DNA from: Shewanella frigidimarina
GTDB lineage: Bacteria > Pseudomonadota > Gammaproteobacteria > Enterobacterales > Shewanellaceae
DNA: 64,000 nt
Direction of reading: 5' to 3'
NCBI RefSeq assembly: GCF_003797125.1
Contig: NZ_RKKE01000010.1
Location: 18,689 to 82,688, forward strand
Shown here: piece by piece, positions 1 through 9,501 of the stretch
Position numbering within the stretch: the first letter of the stretch is position 1
Layout: each line of letters opens with the position of its first letter
The notes under the pieces: generated by a model
Told to the model about the DNA's origin: nothing
Database searches by the model: none
Seen by the model: the letters and a program-made list of their open reading frames with translations, nothing else
Translations under genes and position numbers: made by a program

Positions 1-1309
1 GCGTAATCACCAGTTCATTTTCTGCTACATCTTTGGTTATGGTTGAACCAGCACCTAAAGTAGCATTTTTACCGATTGTCACAGGTGCAACAAGTTGGGT
101 ATCGCTACCGACGAATACACCATCTTCAATAGTGGTAATAAACTTATTGGCACCGTCATAGTTACAGGTAATCGTACCGGCACCTATATTAACCCCAGCA
201 CCAATTTTTGCATCGCCTAAATAGGCTAAGTGACCAGCTTTAGAACCTTTACCTAATACGCTCTTTTTAATTTCAACAAAGTTACCAATATGAGCATCTT
301 CTTTAAGCTCTGCCCCTGGGCGTAAACGAGCAAAAGGTCCAGCACTGGCAGCTTGTCCAAGCTTAGCGCCTTCAACGATAGTATAAGGTTTAATTTCTGC
401 ATTATCGGCAATGTCGCAATCAATCAAAATCGCGCCGGCTCCAATTGTCACGTTATTACCTAAGGTGACTTTACCTTGAAAAATAACGTTAACATCAATC
501 ATCACGTCCATACCAACAGACACGTCGCCACGAATATCAATACGAGCAGGGTCGCGTAAATTAGCGCCTTCAAGCATCATTTTTTCAGCAGCTCGAGCTT
601 GATAAGCTCGCTCTAATTGCGCAAGTTGTACGCGGTTATTAGCGCCTTCGACTTCAATAGCTGATTGTGGTTGTGAGGTGGTAATTTCAACACCATCAGC
701 ATTAGCCATGGCGATAATGTCAGTTAAATAGTATTCGCCTTGAGCATTATTATTAGATAAACGATTTAACCATGCTTTTAACTGCTTACCTGGTACCGCC
801 ATAATGCCGGTGTTCACTTCGTTAATAGCTAACTGCTCAGCATTAGCATCTTTTTGTTCAATAATTCCGACTACTTTACCCTGTTCACGAACGATACGAC
901 CATAACCTGTTGGATTAGGTAAATTGACAGTTAAGATAGCAAGACCATTTGTAGGACGAACAGCCAATAAAGCTTCTAAGGTCGATTGTTGAATTAGCGG
1001 CACATCACCATAAAGAATTAATACCGTGTCGTCGTCGTTAATATTTGGGTTAGCTTGGGCAACGGCATGGCCGGTACCGAGTTGTTCTGCTTGCAATACC
1101 CAATTTAATGCTTGCTCACCTAAAGCCGCTTGTAATTTATCTGCACCATAGCCATACACTAACTGAATAGCCGATGAACCTAAAGAATTGGCAGTATCGA
1201 TAACGTGTTGCACCATACTTTTATGGGCAATGGGATGCAGCACTTTAGGCAGATCTGAGCGCATCCGAGTTCCTTTTCCTGCAGCTAAGATCACAACATT
1301 TAACGACAT
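1..1309 (-). CDS. glmU: GlmU, bifunctional UDP-GlcNAc pyrophosphorylase / GlcN-1-P acetyltransferase (C-terminus cut by window edge)
   Basis: GlmU acetylates glucosamine-1-phosphate and then uridylylates it to give UDP-GlcNAc for peptidoglycan and LPS. The frame read from 1309 begins MSLNVVILAAGKGTRM, the nucleotidyltransferase loop (LAAGKGTRM at residues 8-16). The middle and C-terminal parts read as left-handed beta-helix hexapeptide repeats, with the acetyltransferase-type stretch IGAGTITCNYDG. About 436 codons are present against a family length near 454, so only some 18 residues lie outside the window. It follows the atp operon on the same strand but is separated from atpC by a strong terminator, so it probably has its own promoter between 1310 and 1410. 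The linkage to atpC is common in gammaproteobacteria. Confidence 0.96.
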   Translation of the reverse strand, partial: MSLNVVILAAGKGTRMRSDLPKVLHPIAHKSMVQHVIDTANSLGSSAIQLVYGYGADKLQAALGEQALNWVLQAEQLGTGHAVAQANPNINDDDTVLILYGDVPLIQQSTLEALLAVRPTNGLAILTVNLPNPTGYGRIVREQGKVVGIIEQKDANAEQLAINEVNTGIMAVPGKQLKAWLNRLSNNNAQGEYYLTDIIAMANADGVEITTSQPQSAIEVEGANNRVQLAQLERAYQARAAEKMMLEGANLRDPARIDIRGDVSVGMDVMIDVNVIFQGKVTLGNNVTIGAGAILIDCDIADNAEIKPYTIVEGAKLGQAASAGPFARLRPGAELKEDAHIGNFVEIKKSVLGKGSKAGHLAYLGDAKIGAGVNIGAGTITCNYDGANKFITTIEDGVFVGSDTQLVAPVTIGKNATLGAGSTITKDVAENELVIT

Positions 1310-1410
1310 TGAGCATTCCTTTATTGAACAGATAGAGATTTGCGGTCATTTTAGCGGAATATCAACCAAAGGGAAAACAAAGGCGCTAAGTTAGCCAGTA
1401 ATAGGCAATA

Positions 1411-1439
1411 AAAAAGGCGACTCGTAAGAGTCGCCTTTT
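1411..1439 (-). terminator. Rho-independent terminator of the atp operon
   Basis: Perfect 12-bp stem (1412-1423 with 1428-1439) around a GTAA loop. Read on the minus strand it is followed by a T-rich tract. It lies 18 bp beyond the atpC stop codon and before glmU. The stem ends in A/T runs on both sides, so it could also work on the plus strand. Confidence 0.85.
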
Positions 1440-1457
1440 AAGCGTCAAATAATCAGA

Positions 1458-1886
1458 TTATCTGGTGATATTTTTCTTGATGCATTCAACAACACGTAAT
1501 TGAGCCAAAGATTTGGCTAACTCGATTGTAGCAGCTTCATAATTGAAGTCAGTACCGGCATTAGCAATTGCTTGCTCTGCACGTTCTTTGGCTTCTAAAG
1601 CAGCTTTTTCATCAATATCATCGGCACGTAATGCTACATCAGCAAGCACTGAAATTGCAGTAGGTTGTACTTCAAGTAAACCACCTGATAAATACAACAC
1701 TTCTTCACTGCCATCTTGCTTGATAAAGCGCGCCATACCAGGCTTGATTTTTGTCAGTAACGCAACATGGTTAGGCATAATACCTAACTCACCTTCAGCA
1801 CCATTAACTTCTAAAAAGCTAACTTGGCCATGGAAGATGCTGTTTTCTGCACTAACAATATCAAGTTGGACTGTTTTGGCTGCCAT
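1458..1886 (-). CDS. atpC: ATP synthase F1 subunit epsilon
   Basis: Epsilon subunit of F1, which couples rotation of the central stalk and inhibits ATP hydrolysis. The 142-residue protein has the N-terminal beta-sandwich (LDIVSAENSIFHG, GELGIMPNHVALLT) followed by a helical C-terminus rich in Ala and Glu, as in E. coli (about 139 residues). A TTG one codon upstream is also in frame, but the ATG at 1886 sits at good spacing from an AAGGAG-like site, so I chose the ATG. It is the last gene of the atp operon, just before the terminator at 1411-1439. Confidence 0.96.
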   Translation of the reverse strand: MAAKTVQLDIVSAENSIFHGQVSFLEVNGAEGELGIMPNHVALLTKIKPGMARFIKQDGSEEVLYLSGGLLEVQPTAISVLADVALRADDIDEKAALEAKERAEQAIANAGTDFNYEAATIELAKSLAQLRVVECIKKNITR

Positions 1887-1922
1887 CAAGTTCTCCTTAA
1901 AGAACTAAGCTTTACGGCCTAG

Positions 1923-3314
1923 TTATTTCTTTTTGTTAGCTTTTTCGACAGCTTCATCGATAGAGCCAACCATGTAGAACGCTTGCTCTGGGATGTGATC
2001 GAACTCACCATCCAAGATACCCTTGAAGCCACGGATGGTGTCTTTAAGAGAAACGTACTTACCAGGAGAACCAGTGAAGACTTCTGCTACGAAGAAAGGT
2101 TGAGATAAGAAACGCTCAATCTTACGTGCTCGGAATACCATGGTTTTGTCATCATCTGACAATTCATCCATACCCAAGATAGCAATAATGTCTTTCAGCT
2201 CTTTATAACGCTGTAATACAGTTTGTACACCGTTTGCAACGTCATAATGCTCTTGGCCAACAACCTGTGGATCTAACTGACGTGAAGTCGAATCCAATGG
2301 GTCAACCGCTGGGTAAATACCCAAAGATGCAATTTGACGAGACAATACAACAGTCGCATCTAAGTGAGCGAAGGTTGTTGCTGGTGACGGATCAGTTAAG
2401 TCATCCGCAGGTACATATACTGCTTGTACAGAAGTAATCGAACCAGACTTAGTTGAAGTGATACGTTCTTGAAGAACACCCATCTCTTCAGCTAGTGTTG
2501 GCTGATAACCTACTGCAGAAGGCATACGACCTAATAGTGCAGACACTTCAGTACCCGCTAGGGTGTAACGGTAAATGTTGTCCACGAACAACAATACGTC
2601 ACGACCTTCGTCACGGAACTTTTCAGCGATACTCAGGCCAGTTAACGCTACGCGTAAACGGTTACCTGGAGGCTCGTTCATCTGACCATAAACCATGGCT
2701 ACTTTGTCTAATACGCCTGAATCTTCCATCTCGTAGTAGAAGTCGTTACCCTCACGAGTACGCTCACCAACACCAGCGAAAACAGAAAGACCAGAGTGAG
2801 CTTTAGCGATGTTGTTAATCAGTTCCATCATGTTGACTGTTTTACCAACACCAGCACCACCGAACAGACCGACTTTACCACCTTTAGCGAAAGGACAAAC
2901 AAGGTCGATAACCTTGATACCTGTCTCTAATAGCTCAGTTGAATTTGACTGATCTTCGTATGAAGGGGCTGCACGGTGAATAACATAACGCTCTTCTTCA
3001 CCAATAGGACCCGCTTCATCGATAGGCTCACCCAATACGTTCATAATACGGCCAAGGGTTGCAACCCCTACCGGAACAGTAATTGGTGAACCTGAGTTTG
3101 CTACCTCTAGACCACGACGCAGACCATCAGAAGAACCCATAGCGATGGTACGAACTACACCACCACCTAGTTGCTGCTGAACTTCCAGCACCAAACCATT
3201 ACAGGCGCCTTCACCAGTGATCTTCAGAGCGTCATATACTCGAGGTACAGAATCTTGTGGAAACTCTACGTCCACAACCGCGCCAATTACTTGGACAACA
3301 GTACCTGTGCTCAT
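1923..3314 (-). CDS. atpD: ATP synthase F1 subunit beta
   Basis: Catalytic subunit of F1. The 463-residue protein has the Walker A motif GGAGVGKT at about residues 152-159, the GERTREGNDFYYEM catalytic-glutamate segment, Walker B (VLLFVDNIYRYT) and the C-terminal DELSDDD region equivalent to DELSEED. Length matches the family (about 460). It lies 36 bp downstream of atpG and 36 bp upstream of atpC, inside the atp operon. The motif reads DNIYRYT where most bacterial beta subunits have DNIFRFT, a conservative aromatic change. Confidence 0.98.
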   Translation of the reverse strand: MSTGTVVQVIGAVVDVEFPQDSVPRVYDALKITGEGACNGLVLEVQQQLGGGVVRTIAMGSSDGLRRGLEVANSGSPITVPVGVATLGRIMNVLGEPIDEAGPIGEEERYVIHRAAPSYEDQSNSTELLETGIKVIDLVCPFAKGGKVGLFGGAGVGKTVNMMELINNIAKAHSGLSVFAGVGERTREGNDFYYEMEDSGVLDKVAMVYGQMNEPPGNRLRVALTGLSIAEKFRDEGRDVLLFVDNIYRYTLAGTEVSALLGRMPSAVGYQPTLAEEMGVLQERITSTKSGSITSVQAVYVPADDLTDPSPATTFAHLDATVVLSRQIASLGIYPAVDPLDSTSRQLDPQVVGQEHYDVANGVQTVLQRYKELKDIIAILGMDELSDDDKTMVFRARKIERFLSQPFFVAEVFTGSPGKYVSLKDTIRGFKGILDGEFDHIPEQAFYMVGSIDEAVEKANKKK

Positions 3315-3349
3315 GATTAATCCTCTAAACTTGATTTCGTTACCTAAAC

Positions 3350-4210
3350 CTAAACCGCTGCAGCGCCTGATACAATTTCCGACAGTTCTTGCGTAATCGC
3401 AGCCTGACGGGCCTTGTTATAGACGAGTTGCAAATCATCGATCATTTCGCCAGCGTTGTCTGTTGCCGCCTTCATAGCTACCATACGGGCAGCTTGTTCA
3501 GAGGCAATATTCTCAACAACACCTTGATATACTTGTGACTCTACATAACGAGTTAACAATAGGTCCAAAACTTCTTTTGGATCTGGCTCGTAAATATAAT
3601 CCCAAGGATAACTAGCTACTTCTTCATCTGACTTAGGTAAAGGTAGCAGCTGTTCGATCACCGGAGTCTGGGTCATTGTATTAACAAATTTGTTAAACAC
3701 AATGTACAGACGATCCAATTTACCTTCGTTGTAAGCTTTTAACATGACACGTACAGTGCCAATCAAATCAGCAAGTTTTGGCGCATCGCCTAAACCTGAT
3801 GCATGGGCGGAAACTTCACCACCAAAGCTTTTAAAAAACTGAACAGAACGGGCACCAATTGGGCAAAACTCAACGTCTGCACCCTGTTCTTTCCATTTTT
3901 TAACGTCTGACACAACCTTTTTAAAGAGGTTGACGTTCAAACCACCACAAAGGCCACGGTCGGTTGCTACAACAATGTAACCAACCCGCTTGGCATCTCT
4001 CACCTCTAAATAGGGGTGTTTATACTCGAGAGTACCTTGCGCTACGTGACCGATCACCTTACGCATATTTTCTGCATATGGACGGCTCGCTGCCATGCGT
4101 TCCTGCGCTCTGCGCATTTTGCTGGCGGCAACCATTTCCATAGCGGAAGTGATCTTCTGAGTATTTTTAACACTCGCGATCTTGGTTTTAATCTCTTTAG
4201 CGCTGGCCAT
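3350..4210 (-). CDS. atpG: ATP synthase F1 subunit gamma
   Basis: Central rotor shaft of F1, turning inside the alpha3beta3 ring and linking it to the c-ring. The 286-residue protein starts MASAKEIKTKIASVKNTQKI, the conserved N-terminal coiled-coil helix, and ends with the matching helix (AAMKAATDNAGEMIDDL... region, NKARQAAITQELSEIVSGA), the signature of the gamma family. Length agrees with E. coli (287). It is encoded between atpA and atpD in the usual order. Confidence 0.97.
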   Translation of the reverse strand: MASAKEIKTKIASVKNTQKITSAMEMVAASKMRRAQERMAASRPYAENMRKVIGHVAQGTLEYKHPYLEVRDAKRVGYIVVATDRGLCGGLNVNLFKKVVSDVKKWKEQGADVEFCPIGARSVQFFKSFGGEVSAHASGLGDAPKLADLIGTVRVMLKAYNEGKLDRLYIVFNKFVNTMTQTPVIEQLLPLPKSDEEVASYPWDYIYEPDPKEVLDLLLTRYVESQVYQGVVENIASEQAARMVAMKAATDNAGEMIDDLQLVYNKARQAAITQELSEIVSGAAAV

Positions 4211-4263
4211 CTCTACTCTCCAATCTGGGACCTGAGGTGCCTAATGACACCCCGTGTTCATTA

Positions 4264-5805
4264 TTACCAGGTTTGGGTTTCAATGAACTTGTCCATGCCT
4301 GCCTTTAACTCACCTTCGATATCAGCGTTATAATCGCCAGTAGCATTGATGGTGTTCATTAGGTCAGTATGTTGACTGTTCATGTATGAAAGCAGAGAGG
4401 CCTCGAAGCGACCGATTTCATTTAAAGCAACACCTTTAAGGTAGCCTTTTTCAGCTGCGAAAATAGACACAGACTGGGCAGCAACGCTCATAGGAGCATA
4501 TTGCTTTTGCTTCATTAATTCGGTTACACGCTCACCATGCTCAAGTTGAGCACGAGTTGCATCATCTAAATCAGATGCAAACTGTGAGAACGCAGCAAGC
4601 TCTCGATACTGTGCAAGTGCAGTACGAATACCACCAGACAGTTTCTTGATGATTTTAGTCTGCGCAGCACCACCAACACGAGAAACAGAAATACCTGGGT
4701 TAACTGCTGGACGTAGTCCTGAGTTAAACAAATCAGTTTCAAGGAAGATTTGACCATCTGTAATAGAAATTACGTTGGTCGGTACGAACGCTGATACATC
4801 ACCAGCTTGGGTTTCAATAATAGGTAAAGCGGTTAACGAACCAGTTTGACCTGTTACTGCACCTTTAGTGAACTTTTCTACATAATTCACGTTTACGCGT
4901 GAAGCACGCTCTAATAAACGAGAGTGTAGATAAAAAACGTCACCTGGGTATGCTTCACGTCCTGGTGGACGCTTCAATAGTAATGAAATTTGACGATAAG
5001 CAACTGCTTGCTTAGACAAATCATCATATACGATTAAAGAATCTTCACCGCGGTCACGGAAGTATTCACCCATAGAACAACCAGAATATGGCGCTAAGTA
5101 TTGCAGTGCAGCAGCTTCAGAAGCTGAAGCAACAACAACAATAGTGTTAGCTAATGCACCATGTTCTTCAAGCTTGCGTACTACGTTAGCGATGGTAGAA
5201 GCTTTCTGACCAATAGCTACATAGACACACTTAATGCCTGATTCTTTCTGGTTGATAATTGCATCGATTGCCATCGCTGTTTTACCAGTCTGACGGTCAC
5301 CAATAATCAATTCACGTTGACCACGACCAATAGGGATCATAGCATCAACGGCTTTATAACCAGTTTGAATTGGTTGTGATACTGACTTACGTTCAATAAC
5401 ACCAGGGGCAATCACTTCAACAGGAGAGAAACCATCGTTGTCGATAGGTCCTTTTCCGTCAATAGGCTCACCTAGAGTGTTAACAACGCGGCCAAGTAGA
5501 CCACGACCCACCGGTACTTCAAGAATACGACCAGTGGTTCTTACTTTATCGCCTTCTGCTAAATTAGCATAAGGCCCCATCACTACGGCGCCGACAGAAT
5601 CACGTTCTAAATTCAACGCGATTGCAAAACAGCCACCAGGCAGTTCGATCATTTCACCTTGCATTACATCGGCTAGGCCGTTAATGCGAATGATGCCGTC
5701 ACTTACTGCAACGATTGTACCTTCGTTGCGAGCTTCACTAACGACGTCGAACTGCTGGATCCGCTGCTTAATCAGATCGCTGATTTCAGTGGAATTCAGT
5801 TGCAT
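4264..5805 (-). CDS. atpA: ATP synthase F1 subunit alpha
   Basis: Non-catalytic nucleotide-binding subunit of F1. The 513-residue protein begins MQLNSTEISDLIKQRI and carries Walker A GDRQTGKT (about residues 169-176), the DDLSKQAVAYRQISLLL segment and the PAVNPGISVSRVG motif. A TTG two codons upstream is in frame, but the ATG at 5805 lies 7 nt from a GGGAG ribosome-binding site and gives exactly the E. coli length, so I use it. The start is 14 bp from the end of atpH. Confidence 0.98.
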   Translation of the reverse strand: MQLNSTEISDLIKQRIQQFDVVSEARNEGTIVAVSDGIIRINGLADVMQGEMIELPGGCFAIALNLERDSVGAVVMGPYANLAEGDKVRTTGRILEVPVGRGLLGRVVNTLGEPIDGKGPIDNDGFSPVEVIAPGVIERKSVSQPIQTGYKAVDAMIPIGRGQRELIIGDRQTGKTAMAIDAIINQKESGIKCVYVAIGQKASTIANVVRKLEEHGALANTIVVVASASEAAALQYLAPYSGCSMGEYFRDRGEDSLIVYDDLSKQAVAYRQISLLLKRPPGREAYPGDVFYLHSRLLERASRVNVNYVEKFTKGAVTGQTGSLTALPIIETQAGDVSAFVPTNVISITDGQIFLETDLFNSGLRPAVNPGISVSRVGGAAQTKIIKKLSGGIRTALAQYRELAAFSQFASDLDDATRAQLEHGERVTELMKQKQYAPMSVAAQSVSIFAAEKGYLKGVALNEIGRFEASLLSYMNSQHTDLMNTINATGDYNADIEGELKAGMDKFIETQTW

Positions 5806-5819
5806 GCTCAAACTCCCAA

Positions 5820-6353
5820 TTACGACTGCAGCTTTTCAGACAAACGCGATAACTTACCGCTTACCGAGCCATCAATGACTAGGTCGCCTGATTTAATAAT
5901 TACACCGCCAATAAGCGATGCGTCGATGCTGCAATTCAGCTTAACTTTGCGTGCGAGACGTTTCTCTAAAGAAACACTAATTTGCTGCTGTTGCTCAGAG
6001 CTTAGCTCAGTAGCAGAAACCACATCGGCTTCAACTTCTTTTGCCCACTCATTACGGTATTCAGCAAAAAGTAGCGATACTGTTGACAGTATCCCTAAAC
6101 GACCGTTTTCAGCCATTACCTTTATCAGGTTTTGACCTTGCTCATTGACTTGCTCACCGCATACTTTTATAAACAGTGTGGCAAGCTGTGTACTCGCGAG
6201 AGTACCATTAAGCAGTGGCTTTATTGATTCGTTTTCACTTACCAATGAAGCGAAAGTTAACATTTCTGTCCAACTTTCTACTGCTTTATGCTCAACAGCA
6301 AAATCAAAAGCTGCCTTTGCGTAAGGGCGAGCGATGGTGCTTAATTCAGCCAT
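5820..6353 (-). CDS. atpH: ATP synthase F1 subunit delta
   Basis: Delta subunit, the cap joining F1 to the b-subunit stator. The 177-residue protein starts MAELSTIARPYAKAAFDFA, the typical N-terminal helix bundle, and ends with the conserved GGVIIKSGDLVIDGSVSGKLSRL signature region. Length equals E. coli AtpH (177). It is flanked by atpF (16-bp gap) and atpA (14-bp gap) in canonical order, which confirms the assignment. Confidence 0.96.
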   Translation of the reverse strand: MAELSTIARPYAKAAFDFAVEHKAVESWTEMLTFASLVSENESIKPLLNGTLASTQLATLFIKVCGEQVNEQGQNLIKVMAENGRLGILSTVSLLFAEYRNEWAKEVEADVVSATELSSEQQQQISVSLEKRLARKVKLNCSIDASLIGGVIIKSGDLVIDGSVSGKLSRLSEKLQS

Positions 6354-6369
6354 AACTCAACTCCCTTAA

Positions 6370-6840
6370 TCAAATTTCAGCAACAAGTTTATTAACAATG
6401 TCACTGTGGGCTTCTGGATCAATCGTACGTTCAAGAATTTTCTCTGCACCAGCGATAGCTAGTAGAGCAACTTGCTTACGCAAATCATCTTTCACGCGAT
6501 TACGTTCGTTTTCAATTTCTGCTTGACCCTGAGCGATAATTTTAGCGCGCTCAGTTTGTGCTTCAACTTTAGCTTCTTCAACGATTTGAGCCTTACGCTT
6601 ATTAGCTTGCTCAATAATTTCGTTGGCAGTTACTTTTGCTTCTTTAAGTTGCTCAGTAGCTTTAATTTGTGCTAACTCTAGATCTTTTGCTGCACGGCCG
6701 GCATCAGCCAGACCATCAGCAATTTTCTTCTGGCGTTCTTCGATGGCATTCATCAACGGAGGCCATACAAACTTCATGCAAAACCACACGAAGAGAATAA
6801 AGGCAACCGTCTGACCGAATAGGGTAGCGTTGAAATTCAC
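6370..6840 (-). CDS. atpF: ATP synthase Fo subunit b
   Basis: Peripheral stalk subunit that anchors the stator to the membrane. The 156-residue protein has one N-terminal transmembrane helix (residues 1-25, MNFNATLFGQTVAFILFVWF) followed by a long, charged, Ala/Glu/Lys-rich right-handed coiled coil to the C-terminus. Length is identical to E. coli AtpF (156). It lies between atpE and atpH in the operon. Confidence 0.97.
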   Translation of the reverse strand: MNFNATLFGQTVAFILFVWFCMKFVWPPLMNAIEERQKKIADGLADAGRAAKDLELAQIKATEQLKEAKVTANEIIEQANKRKAQIVEEAKVEAQTERAKIIAQGQAEIENERNRVKDDLRKQVALLAIAGAEKILERTIDPEAHSDIVNKLVAEI

Positions 6841-6877
6841 AACAGCCTCCTAGTTAGATTAAAGACAGAAGCGTTAG

Positions 6878-7129
6878 TTAAAGCATTGCACCCAATGGGT
6901 TAGTAAATAGCATAAATAGCGCAATACCTACACCAATCATAGTTACGGCATCTAAAAGACCCGCTACGATGAACATTTTAACTTGTAACATAGGCGCCAT
7001 TTCTGGCTGACGAGCTGCACCTTCTAAAAACTTCCCACCTAAAAGGCCGAAACCAATAGCTGTTCCTAATGCACCCATACCAATGAGTAGAGCAACAGCA
7101 ATAGCCGTCATTCCTAATACAGTTTCCAT
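6878..7129 (-). CDS. atpE: ATP synthase Fo subunit c (proteolipid)
   Basis: Proton-carrying ring subunit. The 83-residue protein has two transmembrane helices joined by the polar loop ARQPE, a glycine-rich first helix ([16 protein letters not shown]) and a second helix with an acidic residue in GLLDAVTM, the proton-binding carboxylate (Asp in place of Glu, as in other enterics and relatives). An in-frame TTG four codons upstream exists, but the ATG at 7129 has GGAG six bases before it and matches the usual length, so I start there. Confidence 0.97.
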
Positions 7130-7194
7130 ATCTATCTCCAATATTCTAAATCGTTGTTATTAATGATTTAGGTCAAAAAAATTTTCGGTTACCC

Positions 7195-7989
7195 TTAATG
7201 ATCTTCATGCGCCATGCTTAAATAAACAATGGTCAACATCATGAAAATAAATGCTTGTAAAGTAATAACTAAAATATGGAAAATTAACCAACCTAGTTGT
7301 AATCCTACACCTAGAGCAGATAACGCCACGTTAGAACCGTACATCAATGCAATAAGGATAAATATCAACTCACCAGCGTACAAGTTACCAAATAGTCGAA
7401 GAGCCAATGAAATCGGCTTCGCAACTAGAGTTACTGTTTCTAATAATAAGTTGACGGGTATCATTGCCCAATGGTTAAAAGGCTGAAATGTTAGTTCTTT
7501 AACAAAACCTGAAACACCTTTGACTTTAATGCTGTAATAAATAATCAGCACAAACACACCAAGAGCTAAGCTGAAGGTAATGTTAACGTCTGTAGTCGGA
7601 ACAACTTTTAGGTATGGAACACCAGCTAATAAAGCCAATGAAGGTAACCAATCGACTGGGATCATATCCATGAAGTTCATCATGAAAATCCAGACGAAAA
7701 TTGTCAGAGCTAAAGGCGCAATAACAGGATTGCGGCCGTGAAAAGTTTCTTTCACACTGCTATCAACGAACTCAACAATGATCTCGACAAAACATTGAAA
7801 TTTGCCAGGAACGCCTGTGGTCGCTTTTTTGCCGGCACGGTAAAACAGCCATAAGAACAACATTCCAAGCCCAACCGAAAAGAGCAACGAATCAATGTTC
7901 CAAGTCCAAAATCCTTCACCAACGGTTAAATTGGTAAGGTGATGTTGGATATAGCTCTGCTGTGTCATTTCTTCACCAGTTGCAGACAT
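7195..7989 (-). CDS. atpB: ATP synthase Fo subunit a
   Basis: Membrane subunit forming the two proton half-channels against the c-ring. The 264-residue protein has five or six hydrophobic segments and the essential-arginine helix (SLALRLFGNLYAGELI, with Arg about residue 200). The conserved tail segment QAFIFMMLTIVYLSMAHE is present. Length is close to E. coli (271). It is placed between atpI and atpE as expected. Confidence 0.97.
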   Translation of the reverse strand: MSATGEEMTQQSYIQHHLTNLTVGEGFWTWNIDSLLFSVGLGMLFLWLFYRAGKKATTGVPGKFQCFVEIIVEFVDSSVKETFHGRNPVIAPLALTIFVWIFMMNFMDMIPVDWLPSLALLAGVPYLKVVPTTDVNITFSLALGVFVLIIYYSIKVKGVSGFVKELTFQPFNHWAMIPVNLLLETVTLVAKPISLALRLFGNLYAGELIFILIALMYGSNVALSALGVGLQLGWLIFHILVITLQAFIFMMLTIVYLSMAHEDH

Positions 7990-8001
7990 GATTCATCCCA
8001 C

Positions 8002-8391
8002 TTAACTTTGCTTGAAATATAAAGGTGCTATCCAATGTACAACTAACACTAATGAGTAACAGGTAAAAAGCGGCATAAATCCAACTTTTAGATTGATAAA
8101 CACTAACGAAAATAATGCAATGGTTAATAGCATCTTTACCGCTTCCCCCCAGTAAAAGCTTTTAATCACTTTTGCTGCTGAGCTTGCTCCACTATGTGAG
8201 AAAGCTAGGGTTGCGAATACAAAATTAGGAAGTACAGCAATTACGCCACCTGCAAGTGCAGATAGGCCATACTGTGCTCCCCACATAACGAAAAATAGTG
8301 TTGAAATAATACTCGCGACTGCCGCTTGTACCAGCACTAATTTATAGGCTGCTAACCTGCCACGACGCGCTAAAACATTACCCAACTTCAT
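8002..8391 (-). CDS. atpI: ATP synthase accessory protein AtpI
   Basis: Small membrane protein thought to help c-ring assembly and Mg2+ handling; it is dispensable in E. coli. The 129-residue protein has four hydrophobic segments, including GLSALAGGVIAVLPNFVFATLAF, which matches the AtpI family pattern. It is the first gene of the atp operon, 12 bp upstream of atpB. The ATG at 8391 is only about 2 nt from a GGAG, an unusually tight ribosome-binding site that would suit low expression of this subunit relative to the others. Confidence 0.9.
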   Translation of the reverse strand: MKLGNVLARRGRLAAYKLVLVQAAVASIISTLFFVMWGAQYGLSALAGGVIAVLPNFVFATLAFSHSGASSAAKVIKSFYWGEAVKMLLTIALFSLVFINLKVGFMPLFTCYSLVLVVHWIAPLYFKQS

Positions 8392-8471
8392 ATCTCCGCA
8401 TTATTGCCTTTCGCGATCCTAATGTTAAATTTAATATATTAAACTAGCCTTAAGATTCAAAAAGCCTGCAA

Positions 8472-8499
8472 AGTATACCTTTTCGCGCTTTGTTTGCAA
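8472..8499 (-). promoter_or_regulatory. Candidate sigma-70 promoter of the atp operon
   Basis: On the minus strand a TTGCAA -35 box (8494-8499) and a TATACT -10 box (8472-8477) are separated by exactly 16 bp. They lie about 80 bp upstream of the atpI start. Called from consensus similarity only; no terminator-like hairpin is visible between parB (ends 8611) and this point, so read-through from parB is possible. Confidence 0.55.
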
Positions 8500-8610
8500 C
8501 TTTGATGATAGTAAAACAACGATTTTACGCACGATTCAGCGCTAAATAATCAAAAACTAAAATTAGACCTATGTCACAAACTTACTAATGAAATTGGTTT
8601 GTTCCACATT

Positions 8611-9492
8611 TTAGCGAATTTTACTTAAAATTCCGTCTAATTCAGCGAGATTCTGGTAATTTATTACAATTTTGCCTTTACCTTTACTACCATGATTGAT
8701 AGCAACCTTGGCACCGAGTCTTTCAATTAACTCTTGTTCTAAACGACTAACATCATGATCTTTAGCTGGTGTTTCGGCGTCTTTAGCCGGATTTAGGGCT
8801 TTATTAACTAATCGTTCAGTTTCTCGAACAGTCATTTCTTTTGAGGCTACTAATCGAGCTAAATTTGTCTGTTCATCGCCTTCTACCGCCAATAAAGCAC
8901 GGGCATGGCCCATGTCGATATCACCGTTTTCTAACAAACGTTTAACAGGTTCATTAAGGCTATTTAAACGCAATAAATTAGACACACTAACACGAGATTT
9001 ACCAACGGCATCAGCCACTTGTTGATGTGTTAATTCAAATTCTTCTAATAATCGCTGTAAGGCAATGGCTTCTTCCATTGCATTTAAATCTTCTCGCTGA
9101 ATATTCTCAATTAGCGCGATAGCGACTGCAGCGTCATCAGCCACTTGCTTTACAATACACGGGACTTTATCAAGTTTAGCGAGTTGAGCAGCACGCCAAC
9201 GACGTTCACCGGCAATAATTTCATAATTAGTTGCAGAAATTTTACGTATAACAATAGGTTGTATAACACCTTGAGCACGAATTGATTCTGCTAGCTCTTC
9301 TAGTGCTTCCGGCGACATATCTTTACGTGGTTGATACTTACCTGGTTGCAACAAATCAAGATCAAGGTGAAGTAAGTCATTTAACGATGCTGATTGCGGC
9401 TCTTCTGCTTGATCATTTTTACGACTAGCAGTATTACTGTGGCTTAACAAGGCATCCAAGCCTTTACCTAAACCGCGTTTTTTTAAGGTCAT
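8611..9492 (-). CDS. parB: ParB chromosome-partitioning CTPase / parS-binding protein
   Basis: Binds parS near the origin and spreads to form the partition complex. The 293-residue protein opens MTLKKRGLGKGLDALLS, then has the ParB N-terminal CTPase motifs (LLQPGKYQPRKD, GERRWRAAQLAKL, IENIQREDLNAMEEA), a helix-turn-helix (LTHQQVADAVGKSRVSVSNLL) and a C-terminal dimer domain ending GKIVINYQNLAELDGIL. Its predicted targets are visible in this window: perfect parS sites at 33267, 34538 and 37601. It is downstream of parA with a 9-bp gap. Confidence 0.97.
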   Translation of the reverse strand: MTLKKRGLGKGLDALLSHSNTASRKNDQAEEPQSASLNDLLHLDLDLLQPGKYQPRKDMSPEALEELAESIRAQGVIQPIVIRKISATNYEIIAGERRWRAAQLAKLDKVPCIVKQVADDAAVAIALIENIQREDLNAMEEAIALQRLLEEFELTHQQVADAVGKSRVSVSNLLRLNSLNEPVKRLLENGDIDMGHARALLAVEGDEQTNLARLVASKEMTVRETERLVNKALNPAKDAETPAKDHDVSRLEQELIERLGAKVAINHGSKGKGKIVINYQNLAELDGILSKIR

Positions 9493-9501
9493 TTTTGTAT
9501 C

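Noticed and set aside
1188..1394. Small plus-strand frame overlapping the start of glmU
   Set aside because: Runs antisense through the conserved N-terminus of GlmU; no ribosome-binding site or family match.
8600..8607. TGTTCCAC half of a parS sequence downstream of parB
   Set aside because: Only one half-site is present; the other half reads ATTTTAGC, so it is not a palindrome.
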